NCBI GenBank assembly: GCA_016212295.1
Contig: JACRGO010000224.1
Location: 1 to 31,046 of the forward strand
Length of the DNA stretch: 31,046 nucleotides
Reading direction: 5' to 3'
Source of the DNA: Nitrospinota bacterium
GTDB taxonomy: Bacteria; Nitrospinota; Nitrospinia; JACRGO01
The notes under the pieces were generated by a model. That model did no database searches and was not told the origin of the DNA. It saw nothing but the letters and a program-made list of their open reading frames with translations. A program made the translations under genes and the position numbers. The number at the start of each line of letters is the position of its first letter. The first letter of the stretch is position 1. Of this stretch, positions 16,332 through 22,994 are shown piece after piece.

Positions 16332-16565
16332 TGATAATGTAAATTGCTGAACTTAATAATATAGAATTCGGTCTTTGGCATGAAATCCTTGTTATTTTTG
16401 CCGCGCCGTCTTTGCCTGCGGGAAAGCGGATACATCGGGAGGAACTCTATTTGGAAACGATATTTTTCAGTATACCCTAATTCAATAAAAAAATCCCAAT
16501 AATCAAGGGCCTGAAACAAATAAACCTCAATAACCCGCGCGGCCCGCAAAATTACATAAAAGCTA

Positions 16566-16710
16566 GCCAAAAATATTTGAAATTTTCAAAAAAGGCGCAA
16601 TGTTTTTTCACGGTTGGAGATACTTACTCGCCTATTCCGAAAATTTATCGCTTTTTGCCATAAAACGTTTTACTTTTTGCCGCCTTTTTGAAATTTCAAA
16701 TATTTTTGGC
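16566..16710. repeat. long inverted repeat A/A' (GCCAAAAATATTTGAAATTT)
   Basis: Arm A (16566-16598) starts GCCAAAAATATTTGAAATTT and ends AAAAGGCGC. Arm A' (16679-16710) starts GCCGCCTTTTTG and ends CAAATATTTTTGGC. The arms differ by two single-base indels. The loop of about 80 bases contains arm B of the second repeat. Confidence 0.85.
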
Positions 16711-16766
16711 TCATTGCCGAAATGAAATGTGCGAGATAAATTCTCAGAATAGGCGAGTAAGTATCT
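16618..16766. repeat. long inverted repeat B/B' (AGATACTTACTCGCCTATTC)
   Basis: Arm B (16618-16649) starts AGATACTTACTCGCCTATTC and ends AATTTATC. Arm B' (16735-16766) is its reverse complement with 2 mismatches in 32. Arm A' of the other repeat lies in its loop, so A/A' and B/B' cannot both form simple nested hairpins; the order is that of a pseudoknot. Confidence 0.88.
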
Positions 16767-16961
16767 AAATGGATTATTTTGGGTTCACGCGGATTCCGGC
16801 CTTTGAATGTAAATCCGGCAAAAGAGGAGGGTTTTCAGGAAGATAATAATTTGCTCTGGTGGAGGATTTGGGGTTGAGGGGAGTTGTTATAGTGCGGCCA
16901 GGCCTCGCCATGGAAGAGAATCAAAGAATTTCAGGCGTTCAACCGGCAACCCTGAACTTTA

Positions 16962-18383
16962 TCATCTTACTGACTCGCCCTTGCCTTGGGTCTTGAACAC
17001 GGAGAACAGCATATTCAGCAGAAAGGTAATCCCGCCGGAAATCGCCACGAATCCGCCTAACCCCATGATCGTCATGCCGACGATCTTCGCGTATTGGTCC
17101 AGGTTTTGCGCCTCGCCGTATGTCTTTCTCTGGACCCCGTGAGACCCCGCCAGAAACAATCCCAGCATGAACATAAGCTGTCCTATGCCGTAAAGATAGG
17201 GTTGTATCCTGGCCATCTTGGGGAAGTGGACCTTTCTGCCTAAAAGCGGAAGGAGGTAGAATGACAATCCCATGAATGACATTGTGACCGCGCCTATGAC
17301 GCCGTGGTAATGGGCCGGGATCCTCACGTCGCTTCCCTTGATGAGGACGCCGATGATCCCGCCGCAGCCGAATAAAATCATGGAAAAAACCAAGGCGCTG
17401 AATCCAGGCTCAAGCCATGAGGAATTTTGCGCGTCCTTTGTCCTGGAAAAGATGGACCTCAGTATTCCCACCCCGATTAAAAACGCGGCCGGACTGAAGC
17501 ACCACTCCATTATGATGGTAAAAGCGTCCTTGTATTCCTTCGATAAAATATTGGTTTTAAAATAAATCATGGGCGCTGGAAGGACAAAGAAAACGGTGAT
17601 TATGAAAAAGAACTTCACGGCCCGGTCCGGAATAGGCGCCTTTCCCAGGGTCAACCTCGCCAGCAGGAGCCAGGAACAGAGCATCCCTATAGTGTTGGAT
17701 ATCTGGAGTATATGTCCTCCGCCCCAGAAGAGCCTCTCGAAGTATGACTTCGGGCTCATTGTTGGAGGCAAGGCGTTATAGGCCAAGCCGAAACAAACAA
17801 GGGCGATTATTGCCGTTATGCCGAAGGCCCCCATTCCAAAGGACACCTGGGACAGCACGGCTTCGGGCATGGGCCTCCCTTTTCCTGAAAAGGCGTTGTA
17901 AAAGGAATGCAGGAGGGTCAAAAAAAGCCCGGAAGCGAAAAAGATCATCCCGGAATAATAAATAGGGGACTGCAGCACAGGGATATAATTGTTCAACGAG
18001 GGATCGCCCCCCTTGAGAAAGGCCGGGAGTATCAATTGGACCGTGCCGACGGCGGCAAGGGACAATCCAAGCCATCCAAGGGGGACGGCCTTCATCGGAG
18101 TGTTTCTGAAGGCGGAAAAGGAAAGCGACAGCAATACCCCGCAAAAGGTAAGAAACCAGGTGACTATGGCCAGGACCACGTGGACCACCAGGGCGGTATA
18201 GATGAAACTGCCGGAGCTGAAAAGACTTTGGACGCCGGGGGTCCGGCTCGTTGCCAGAAGAAATGCGAAAATACCGGCGAAGACCAGGGACATAATGGCA
18301 AGCAAAAGCCATCCGAGGGCCAGCTTTTTTGATCCCTCATCGATTTTTATTCCAGCGAATACTGTTTCCATGGATTGTATCAT
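16962..18383 (-). CDS. haem-copper-oxidase-like subunit I with altered copper site
   Basis: This integral membrane protein of 473 residues has about 12 helices and resembles catalytic subunits of haem-copper oxidases and nitric oxide reductases. The ATG at 18383 is preferred because AAAGGAAGC precedes it; an in-frame GTG at 18401 overlaps the upstream stop. Visible ligands are H68 in helix II (LVVHVVLAIVTWF, low-spin haem), H224 in helix VI (FWGGGHILQ, the copper or iron-B helix), and H358 and H360 in helix X (PAHYHGVIGAV, high-spin and low-spin haems). The adjacent His pair expected in helix VII is missing; that helix reads FFVLPAPMIYF. It follows the Tat-exported PHP protein by 14 bases and so forms an operon with it. 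It could be a divergent nitric-oxide-reductase-like enzyme, a quinol-linked haem protein or a non-catalytic relative. No subunit II or cytochrome c gene is present. Confidence 0.75.
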   Translation of the reverse strand: MIQSMETVFAGIKIDEGSKKLALGWLLLAIMSLVFAGIFAFLLATSRTPGVQSLFSSGSFIYTALVVHVVLAIVTWFLTFCGVLLSLSFSAFRNTPMKAVPLGWLGLSLAAVGTVQLILPAFLKGGDPSLNNYIPVLQSPIYYSGMIFFASGLFLTLLHSFYNAFSGKGRPMPEAVLSQVSFGMGAFGITAIIALVCFGLAYNALPPTMSPKSYFERLFWGGGHILQISNTIGMLCSWLLLARLTLGKAPIPDRAVKFFFIITVFFVLPAPMIYFKTNILSKEYKDAFTIIMEWCFSPAAFLIGVGILRSIFSRTKDAQNSSWLEPGFSALVFSMILFGCGGIIGVLIKGSDVRIPAHYHGVIGAVTMSFMGLSFYLLPLLGRKVHFPKMARIQPYLYGIGQLMFMLGLFLAGSHGVQRKTYGEAQNLDQYAKIVGMTIMGLGGFVAISGGITFLLNMLFSVFKTQGKGESVR

Positions 18384-18397
18384 CGTGCTTCCTTTAT

Positions 18398-19324
18398 TCA
18401 CACCCGCAAGGAATAAAAAAAGAGGGACGCCTTGAGGAGGGTCTGGTTCACTTGCGCGGTTTTAAAGCCCTGAGTGGCCTTGTCCGCTATGGCGTCGGTG
18501 AGGTCGCCATACAGGCCGCCGTCGTATGAGGTCACGGAAGTCCCGATGAGGGCCTTGAAGTGGTCGTCGCTCGCGCCCATGGGGGCCAAATCGAGCCGCT
18601 CTCCTATCCGGTCAAAATATCCATTGCCTGTGTTCATGTCTTCTATGGCGTCCGGCAGGCCTTTTAAATCCGTCTCCAGGGTGGATATGGGAATTCCAAA
18701 GGGTTTAAAACCTTTATCCAAGCCTGGATGGGGAACAATGGCCTTCCCCCCCAGTTTTTTCGTCATTTCCATAACCCAGGCGGCGTCCATGAATTTTTCT
18801 CCGCATACGGCAAAGGCGGACCGGAATTCCCGGTAAAAATCCTCCCTGCCAAGGTATGACTTTGGAAACAGGGTTATGACATGGCCTTCCCTGGAGCTTA
18901 TTTCCGCTGCTGGATAGACTTCCGGAGGGACGATGCCGTTGTCTCTCAATTTTTTTACCGATTCAGACAGGTCCCTCATGGTTGAAAGCGGAGACTCCAC
19001 GTCAAACCAATCAGGGGTTATGTGTTCGGTCAGGACCAAGTAGTCCAGGTCGAGAAGCCGTGCTCTCAAAAGGATTTGGTCCACTGAGTACCTGCCGTCC
19101 GAGTTGGTGGAATGCAGGTGGGTGTCTCCCAAAAGCAATCGGGGGCCGGAGTTCTTGATCCTGGCCAATCCGGCATGGACTTGCTGGTCCCAAAAGGTCC
19201 GGCAGTATTCGTTGATCACCGGCTTGAGTATCTGGCTCTTGACGCTTTTGGGCAAGACAAGGGTAGCGGCGGAGAAGGCCGCGCCATACCCGAAAATCCT
19301 TTTTGTGAATTCCCTTCGGTTCAT
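18398..19324 (-). CDS. Tat-exported PHP-domain metal-dependent phosphoesterase
   Basis: This protein of 308 residues has a twin-arginine signal (NRREFTKRIFG, then a hydrophobic stretch AAFSAATLVL), which implies export in a folded, probably metal-loaded state. The PHP fold follows: GDTHLHSTNSDG with metal ligands H69 and H71, YLVLTEH, a conserved glutamate in AEISSREGHVITLFP, KAIVPHPG and ASDDHFKALIG. Most PHP proteins are cytoplasmic (DNA polymerase, histidinol-phosphate or oligonucleotide phosphatases), so periplasmic location is unusual; the substrate is unknown. The gene is first in an operon with the oxidase-like gene. The ATG lacks an evident Shine-Dalgarno sequence. Family and export are well supported; activity is inferred. 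Confidence 0.85.
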   Translation of the reverse strand: MNRREFTKRIFGYGAAFSAATLVLPKSVKSQILKPVINEYCRTFWDQQVHAGLARIKNSGPRLLLGDTHLHSTNSDGRYSVDQILLRARLLDLDYLVLTEHITPDWFDVESPLSTMRDLSESVKKLRDNGIVPPEVYPAAEISSREGHVITLFPKSYLGREDFYREFRSAFAVCGEKFMDAAWVMEMTKKLGGKAIVPHPGLDKGFKPFGIPISTLETDLKGLPDAIEDMNTGNGYFDRIGERLDLAPMGASDDHFKALIGTSVTSYDGGLYGDLTDAIADKATQGFKTAQVNQTLLKASLFFYSLRV

Positions 19325-19382
19325 GCTTGGGATTGTAAAGGAGAAAAAAGGCGGCTTATCACTGATAGTGGCCGATATGCAG

Positions 19383-19655
19383 TCAACCTGCCGCGCTGAG
19401 GGCGGCGACTTTTTTGGCGAGTCTGGAGATTTTCCTCGATGCGGTGTTCTTGCGGATTATTCCCTTGCCGGACGTCTTGGCTATAATGGAGGAAGCGGTT
19501 TTCAAACTTTCCACTGCTTTTTCCTTGTTTCCCTCCTGGATGACCTTCAAGGCGCTCTTTACCGCCGTCTTCATGCGGGACCTGATGTCCCGGTTTCCGG
19601 CCTTCTTTTTTATGTTTTGCCTGTTTCTCTTGACTGCTGATGGGTGTCTGGCCAA
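19383..19655 (-). CDS. rpsT: 30S ribosomal protein S20
   Basis: This small, very basic ribosomal protein of 90 residues binds 16S rRNA. HPSAVKRNRQNIKKKAGNR at the N-terminus and SRKISRLAKKVAALSAAG at the C-terminus are typical of S20. The start codon is TTG at 19655, preceded by a strong AGGAGG five bases away. E. coli rpsT also begins with UUG, a feature tied there to autogenous translational control, so the rare start may be kept for regulation. A short hairpin (ATCAAC/GTTGAT) lies about 40 bases upstream. The gene is on the same strand as the PHP gene, 58 bases in front of it. Confidence 0.95.
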   Translation of the reverse strand: MARHPSAVKRNRQNIKKKAGNRDIRSRMKTAVKSALKVIQEGNKEKAVESLKTASSIIAKTSGKGIIRKNTASRKISRLAKKVAALSAAG

Positions 19656-19771
19656 TTTTGCCTCCTAACGAATTAAGAAAATAAAGGAATATAAAAATCA
19701 ACCGCGATAATCGTTGATTATTGTTGCCTTAATGATAATGAATTCCTTGAAGAAAAGTCAACTCTATAACG

Positions 19772-20014
19772 TCATAACAACTTGGCCAGCGCGGCCACGA
19801 GGGCGATGGAGGCGGCCATCATGCCGCCCAGCCGGAGGGTAAGGTCGTATTTCAGCCGGATTTCCAATTCCTTTAAATCCTGTTTGGTGGCGAGGCGGTC
19901 ATCTATCAGTTCGGCCTGGGTGGATGCCAGGACTTCAGCCTGCTCCTCAGTGAAACCGGCTGCCTTGAGTTTTTTCACATATACGTGCGTGTCAAAGGCA
20001 ATGGCGTTTCCCAT
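19772..20014 (-). CDS. DUF1640/CCDC90-like small coiled-coil membrane protein
   Basis: This protein has 80 residues in the order FDTHVYVKKLKAAGFTEEQAE, a coiled-coil (about 30-60, STQAELIDDRLATKQDLKELE), and one C-terminal helix (GGMMAASIALVAALAKLL). That layout matches the DUF1640/CCDC90 family, single-pass proteins with a membrane-anchored coiled coil, whose mitochondrial relatives include the calcium-uniporter regulator MCUR1. The bacterial function is unknown. No good ribosome-binding site precedes the ATG. It stands alone between rpsT and the receiver gene. Confidence 0.75.
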   Translation of the reverse strand: MGNAIAFDTHVYVKKLKAAGFTEEQAEVLASTQAELIDDRLATKQDLKELEIRLKYDLTLRLGGMMAASIALVAALAKLL

Positions 20015-20142
20015 GCAAATAATGTAGCACGAGGGCTATTGGAGTTCAAGGAAGGAATGGCCAGTGGCCGCAACCAAAAAGAAAATATAAGCCTATCGAT
20101 TCCCTCAAAATTTTAAAATAGTTTTTCTTGCCTGAATTTAGC

Positions 20143-20556
20143 TCAACCAGCGGGAAGATTTTGAAAAAGCCGGCGCAGACGGGAAAGTCTCGCGCAGGCC
20201 TCGTCCACCCTTTCCCGGACCGACGCGAGGTCCTTGAAGGGCTTCATGATGCAATCCACGGCCCCTTCCCTGAAGCAGTCAAGCACCTTGCCCTGGGTGG
20301 CAAAGCCGGACATGATAATGATCTGGGCGGTGGGCCGGATTTTTTTTATTTCCCTGATCAGTTCCTGGCCGTCTCCGTCAGGCATGGAGAGGTCCAGCAG
20401 ATAAATCAGGAAATCCGATTCCCTGGCCATGTTCATGGCCTTCGTGAAACCATCGGCGGTCTCGATTTCGTAGTCCTCGAAGCGGAAAAAGGTTTGGAGA
20501 GACCCGCAGATCGCGGCCTCATCGTCGATAACAAGAATTTTATATTTATCTTCCAT
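20143..20556 (-). CDS. single-domain response regulator (receiver only)
   Basis: This 137-residue CheY-like receiver has no output domain. The acidic pocket is D11/D12, the phospho-acceptor D55 ([11 protein letters not shown]), the switch residue S83 (IIMSGF, with Ser in place of the more usual Thr) and K105 (MKPF). A basic helical tail ([17 protein letters not shown]) could mediate partner binding. Its ATG lies inside the end of argH (11-base overlap), so it is co-translated with argH. No kinase partner is adjacent; the nearest kinases are those at 4-7 kb. Confidence 0.88.
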   Translation of the reverse strand: MEDKYKILVIDDEAAICGSLQTFFRFEDYEIETADGFTKAMNMARESDFLIYLLDLSMPDGDGQELIREIKKIRPTAQIIIMSGFATQGKVLDCFREGAVDCIMKPFKDLASVRERVDEACARLSRLRRLFQNLPAG

Positions 20557-21925
20557 GAATCCGCTCCAGTTCCTTAAGCCTTTTCTCTATTTCCACGAGG
20601 GCCGAGCCGCCGGGAGAGGTTTTCCGGTCCGCCGAGGACCTGACATCAATCGCCTCGAACACGTCCGCGTTGAAGATAGGGGAGAATTCCCTGAGTTTTT
20701 CCAATGGGACCTCCTCCAAGCCCATCCCTCTTTTTTCGCAAAAGGACACGACCTTCCCCGCTACCTCATGGGCCTCCCGGAACGGCAGCCCCCGGCCGGC
20801 CAGGTAATCCGCCATTTCCGTTGCGGTGGTGAACCCCAGGCGAAGGGCGTTTTCCATGTTTTTCTTGTCAGGCGTTATATTACCCATGAGGGCGGTGGTT
20901 ACGGCAAGGACGTTTTTCAAGGTATCCACTGTGTCGAATAAAGGCTCCTTGTCCTCCTGCATGTCCTTGTTGTATGCCAGGGGAAGGGATTTCATGATGG
21001 TAAGCAGGGAGAGCAAGTGTCCGTATACCCGGCCTGTCTTGCCCCGGACCAGTTCAGGCACGTCCGGATTTTTCTTCTGGGGCATAATGCTGGAGCCGGT
21101 GCAAAATCCGTCCGCCAGGCGGACAAACCTGAATTCCTGCGAGGACCACAGGACCAGCTCCTCGCTCAGCCTGCTGAAGTGCATCATCATGATTGAGGCC
21201 GCGGCGCAGAACTCGATCGCGAAATCGCGGTCGCTGACGGCGTCCATGCTGTTTTTTGAAATTGCCCGGAAGCCCAACAGCCCGGCGCAGTATTCGCGGT
21301 CAATCGGGTATCCTGTCCCGGCCAGGGCCGCTGAACCGAGGGGCATAACGTCCGCCCTTTTCAGGCAGTCCTGGAGGCGTTCCCCGTCCCTCAGAAACAT
21401 CTCCACATAGGCCAGGAGGTGATGGGCGAAGCGGATAGGCTGCGCCCTCTGGAGATGTGTGTATCCGGGCATGAGGACGCCGATGTTTTCCCTGGCAAGG
21501 CGGACCAGTGAGCGGACCAGTTCCGGGATCAAACCGGTGATTTCACCGATTTCGTCCTTCAGATACATCCGGATGTCCAGGGCCACCTGATCGTTCCTGC
21601 TCCTGGCCGTGTGGAGTTTACCGCCGGCCTGGCCGATCTTTTCCGTCAGACGCCTCTCGATGTTCATGTGGATGTCTTCGTGGGCCACGGTGAATTCAAA
21701 CTCACCGTTCTCGATTTCCTTTTGGATTTCCCGCAGGCCGGACACTATTTTTCTTGAATCGGATTTGGTGATGATCCCGCATTTTGCCAGCATTTTCGCG
21801 TGGGCGATGCTGCCGCGGATGTCTTGCCTGTACATCCGGCGGTCGAAAGAAATGGAGGCGGTGAACTCCTCCACCAGATTGTCGGTGGGTTTGGAAAATC
21901 TTCCACCCCATAATTTTTTTTTCAT
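20546..21925 (-). CDS. argH: argininosuccinate lyase
   Basis: This enzyme cleaves argininosuccinate to arginine and fumarate, the last step of arginine synthesis, in the cytoplasm as a homotetramer. It has 459 residues from the ATG at 21925 (AAGGA five bases before it), beginning [14 protein letters not shown]. The fumarase/aspartase-superfamily signature [19 protein letters not shown] is intact, as are [20 protein letters not shown] and [18 protein letters not shown]. An upstream in-frame ATG at 21961 would add 12 unlikely residues. No other arginine gene is nearby. The upstream gap is filled with dispersed repeats. Confidence 0.97.
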   Translation of the reverse strand: MKKKLWGGRFSKPTDNLVEEFTASISFDRRMYRQDIRGSIAHAKMLAKCGIITKSDSRKIVSGLREIQKEIENGEFEFTVAHEDIHMNIERRLTEKIGQAGGKLHTARSRNDQVALDIRMYLKDEIGEITGLIPELVRSLVRLARENIGVLMPGYTHLQRAQPIRFAHHLLAYVEMFLRDGERLQDCLKRADVMPLGSAALAGTGYPIDREYCAGLLGFRAISKNSMDAVSDRDFAIEFCAAASIMMMHFSRLSEELVLWSSQEFRFVRLADGFCTGSSIMPQKKNPDVPELVRGKTGRVYGHLLSLLTIMKSLPLAYNKDMQEDKEPLFDTVDTLKNVLAVTTALMGNITPDKKNMENALRLGFTTATEMADYLAGRGLPFREAHEVAGKVVSFCEKRGMGLEEVPLEKLREFSPIFNADVFEAIDVRSSADRKTSPGGSALVEIEKRLKELERIHGR

Positions 21926-21960
21926 AAGTTCCTTGCTCGTGAATTCATTAACCAAAAACA

Positions 21961-22104
21961 AGAAATAACCACAAAGGACACAAAAAATTCACAAAGAACA
22001 CGGAGAAAAACTTTGTGGTCTTTGTGCCTCCTTTATGCGCTTTGTGGTAAAAAGCTTTTATTAAAAAATAATTAATCCGTGCCATCTGCGTAATCTGTGG
22101 TTAA
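21961..22104. repeat. ACCACAAAGGACAC / CTTTGTGGT dispersed repeat cluster
   Basis: ACCACAAAG (21968-21976) and ATTCACAAAGAACACGG are followed by inverted words CTTTGTGGT (22011-22019 and 22040-22048). The gap then continues into CCGTGCCATCTGCGTAATC and TGTGGTTAAAAA, another common dispersed word. Together with the REP-like element at 22110-22136 this fills the argH upstream region. It is non-coding; the inverted words can fold into a long hairpin. Confidence 0.7.
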
Positions 22105-22109
22105 AAAAG

Positions 22110-22136
22110 TTTTGGTTGCGGCGAAGCCGCGCCATG
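22110..22136 (+). repeat. REP-like palindrome TTTTGGTTGCGGC-GAA-GCCGCGCCATG
   Basis: This is a 27-base copy of the same element that ends the 71-bp repeats at 4982-5010 and 10735-10763. An inverted copy lies at 22832-22857 on the other side of the AMMECR1 gene. The palindromic core GCGGC-N3-GCCGC and the conserved flanks are constant while the loop varies. Confidence 0.8.
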
Positions 22137-22144
22137 AACAATTA

Positions 22145-22699
22145 TCATTTTTTCTCGCCAAAGACCTCGGCTGTGAAGACCTCGAACCTGGCGTCCTTGT
22201 CCTTCCATGCGTTTTCGCTGAGCCCTGCCTTCCTGCTCAAATGCCGGAGGGTCTCGTCCCTGTCCCAACCCTGTTCCGTCGCCACCTGAGGCAGGAACAC
22301 GGCTGAATAAATACCCTTTTTCAAGATGACGCCGTGAAGGCCCGGCTGAAAATGACTTGGGCCAGGGACCTCCTCCGGGACGCTGAGCACCGAGATGGAG
22401 ATATCTATATCGTCCAACTCGGACCCGTCCACTGGAGAAAAGCGCGGGTCCTGGAAGGCGGCATTGATGGTGCTGTCGATAACCGCCTGGTAAAGTGGCT
22501 CCCTTGGGGTGATATAGCCGATACAGCCGCGAAGCTCGCCATGTTTTTGCAAGGTGACAAAGACCCCCGCGTTTTTTTTCATGGTCCCGGTGATTTCAAA
22601 ATCCTTGATCAAATCCTTTGTTGCCTTGCCCTTTATGGCGTACTCCCGCAAGACGCGGCGGGACAACCGGAGGAGGATTTTTTGTTCTATTGGGTCCAA
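22145..22699 (-). CDS. AMMECR1-domain protein (AmmeMemoRadiSam system protein A)
   Basis: This 184-residue protein has the AMMECR1 fold with the hallmark ELRGCIGYITP (about 55-65), followed by AFQDPRFSPV, LDDIDISISVLS and FLPQVATEQGWDRDETLRHL. In many bacteria and archaea it is part of a three-gene set with a Memo-like dioxygenase-fold protein and a radical-SAM enzyme; neither partner is in the window. The start is TTG at 22699, since an in-frame TGA lies seven codons upstream and no ATG is available before residue 40. The gene is bracketed by inverted REP-like copies (22110-22136 and 22832-22857). Biochemical role unknown. Confidence 0.9.
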   Translation of the reverse strand: MDPIEQKILLRLSRRVLREYAIKGKATKDLIKDFEITGTMKKNAGVFVTLQKHGELRGCIGYITPREPLYQAVIDSTINAAFQDPRFSPVDGSELDDIDISISVLSVPEEVPGPSHFQPGLHGVILKKGIYSAVFLPQVATEQGWDRDETLRHLSRKAGLSENAWKDKDARFEVFTAEVFGEKK

Positions 22700-22831
22700 G
22701 GGATTTCCCCGTTTGAATCAAAGACGGTTCTAATGGAAAGGCATAGTTTACCAGAGGGACAAAAAAAGGTCTACCATCTTTTTCAAAAATTCCCGGGGAT
22801 GGAAGAAGAGGAGGAGAAAGGCGATAGTTCG

Positions 22832-22857
22832 TGGCGCGGCGAAGCCGCAACCAAAAC
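22832..22857 (-). repeat. REP-like palindrome, inverted copy
   Basis: TGGCGCGGC-GAA-GCCGCAACCAAAA is the reverse complement of 22110-22136 apart from the loop and end bases. Both copies share an A/T run outside the palindrome (AAAAAAGTTTTGG). Confidence 0.78.
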
Positions 22858-22904
22858 TTTTTTAAGGACAATGAAAAGGATTTGGCAGGAAGGCTAAGGA
22901 GTAA

Positions 22905-22980
22905 AATATCGAATATTGAACAAGGAATAATGAATTCAGGAGGTAAAAATTTCAACCTTCGAAATTCGGTGTTCGATATT
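22905..22980. repeat. ATATCGAATATTGAAC / TTCGATATTC inverted repeat words
   Basis: ATATCGAATATTGAACAAGG and, inverted, CGAAATTCGGTGTTCGATATTC flank a short centre. The same words occur in the outer part of the 71-bp repeats (CGAATATCGAAATACG at 10773-10788). This is a dispersed, non-coding element at the 3' end of the flavoprotein gene. The rest of the gap 22700-22994 shows no gene. Confidence 0.6.
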
Positions 22981-22994
22981 CAAACTCATCATAT

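Larger units (their letters stand above)
16332..16961. other. gene-free gap holding interleaved inverted repeats
   Basis: This 630-base gap separates the HpnN-like exporter from the oxidase-like gene. The part at 16332-16560 is the upstream region of the exporter; an 80-codon open frame there matches no family I recognise. The centre (16566-16766) is occupied by two inverted repeats in the order A-B-A'-B' (described separately). From 16770 to 16961 I see no gene; the last bases hold the 3' flank of the oxidase-like gene without a clear terminator. Confidence 0.6.

Noticed and set aside
16328-16570. An 80-codon minus-strand frame overlapping the start of the HpnN-like gene.
   Set aside because: It has no ribosome-binding site, no family resemblance, and it overlaps the upstream region and start of the real gene; kept only as a remote possibility.
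18384-18401. GTG at 18401 as the start of the oxidase-like gene.
   Set aside because: The ATG at 18383 has AAAGGA at good spacing; the GTG would lie inside the stop of the preceding gene without a comparable site.
22334-22897. A 187-codon plus-strand frame across the AMMECR1 gene and beyond.
   Set aside because: It is a shadow of the AMMECR1 gene and runs through a REP-like repeat; no plausible protein.
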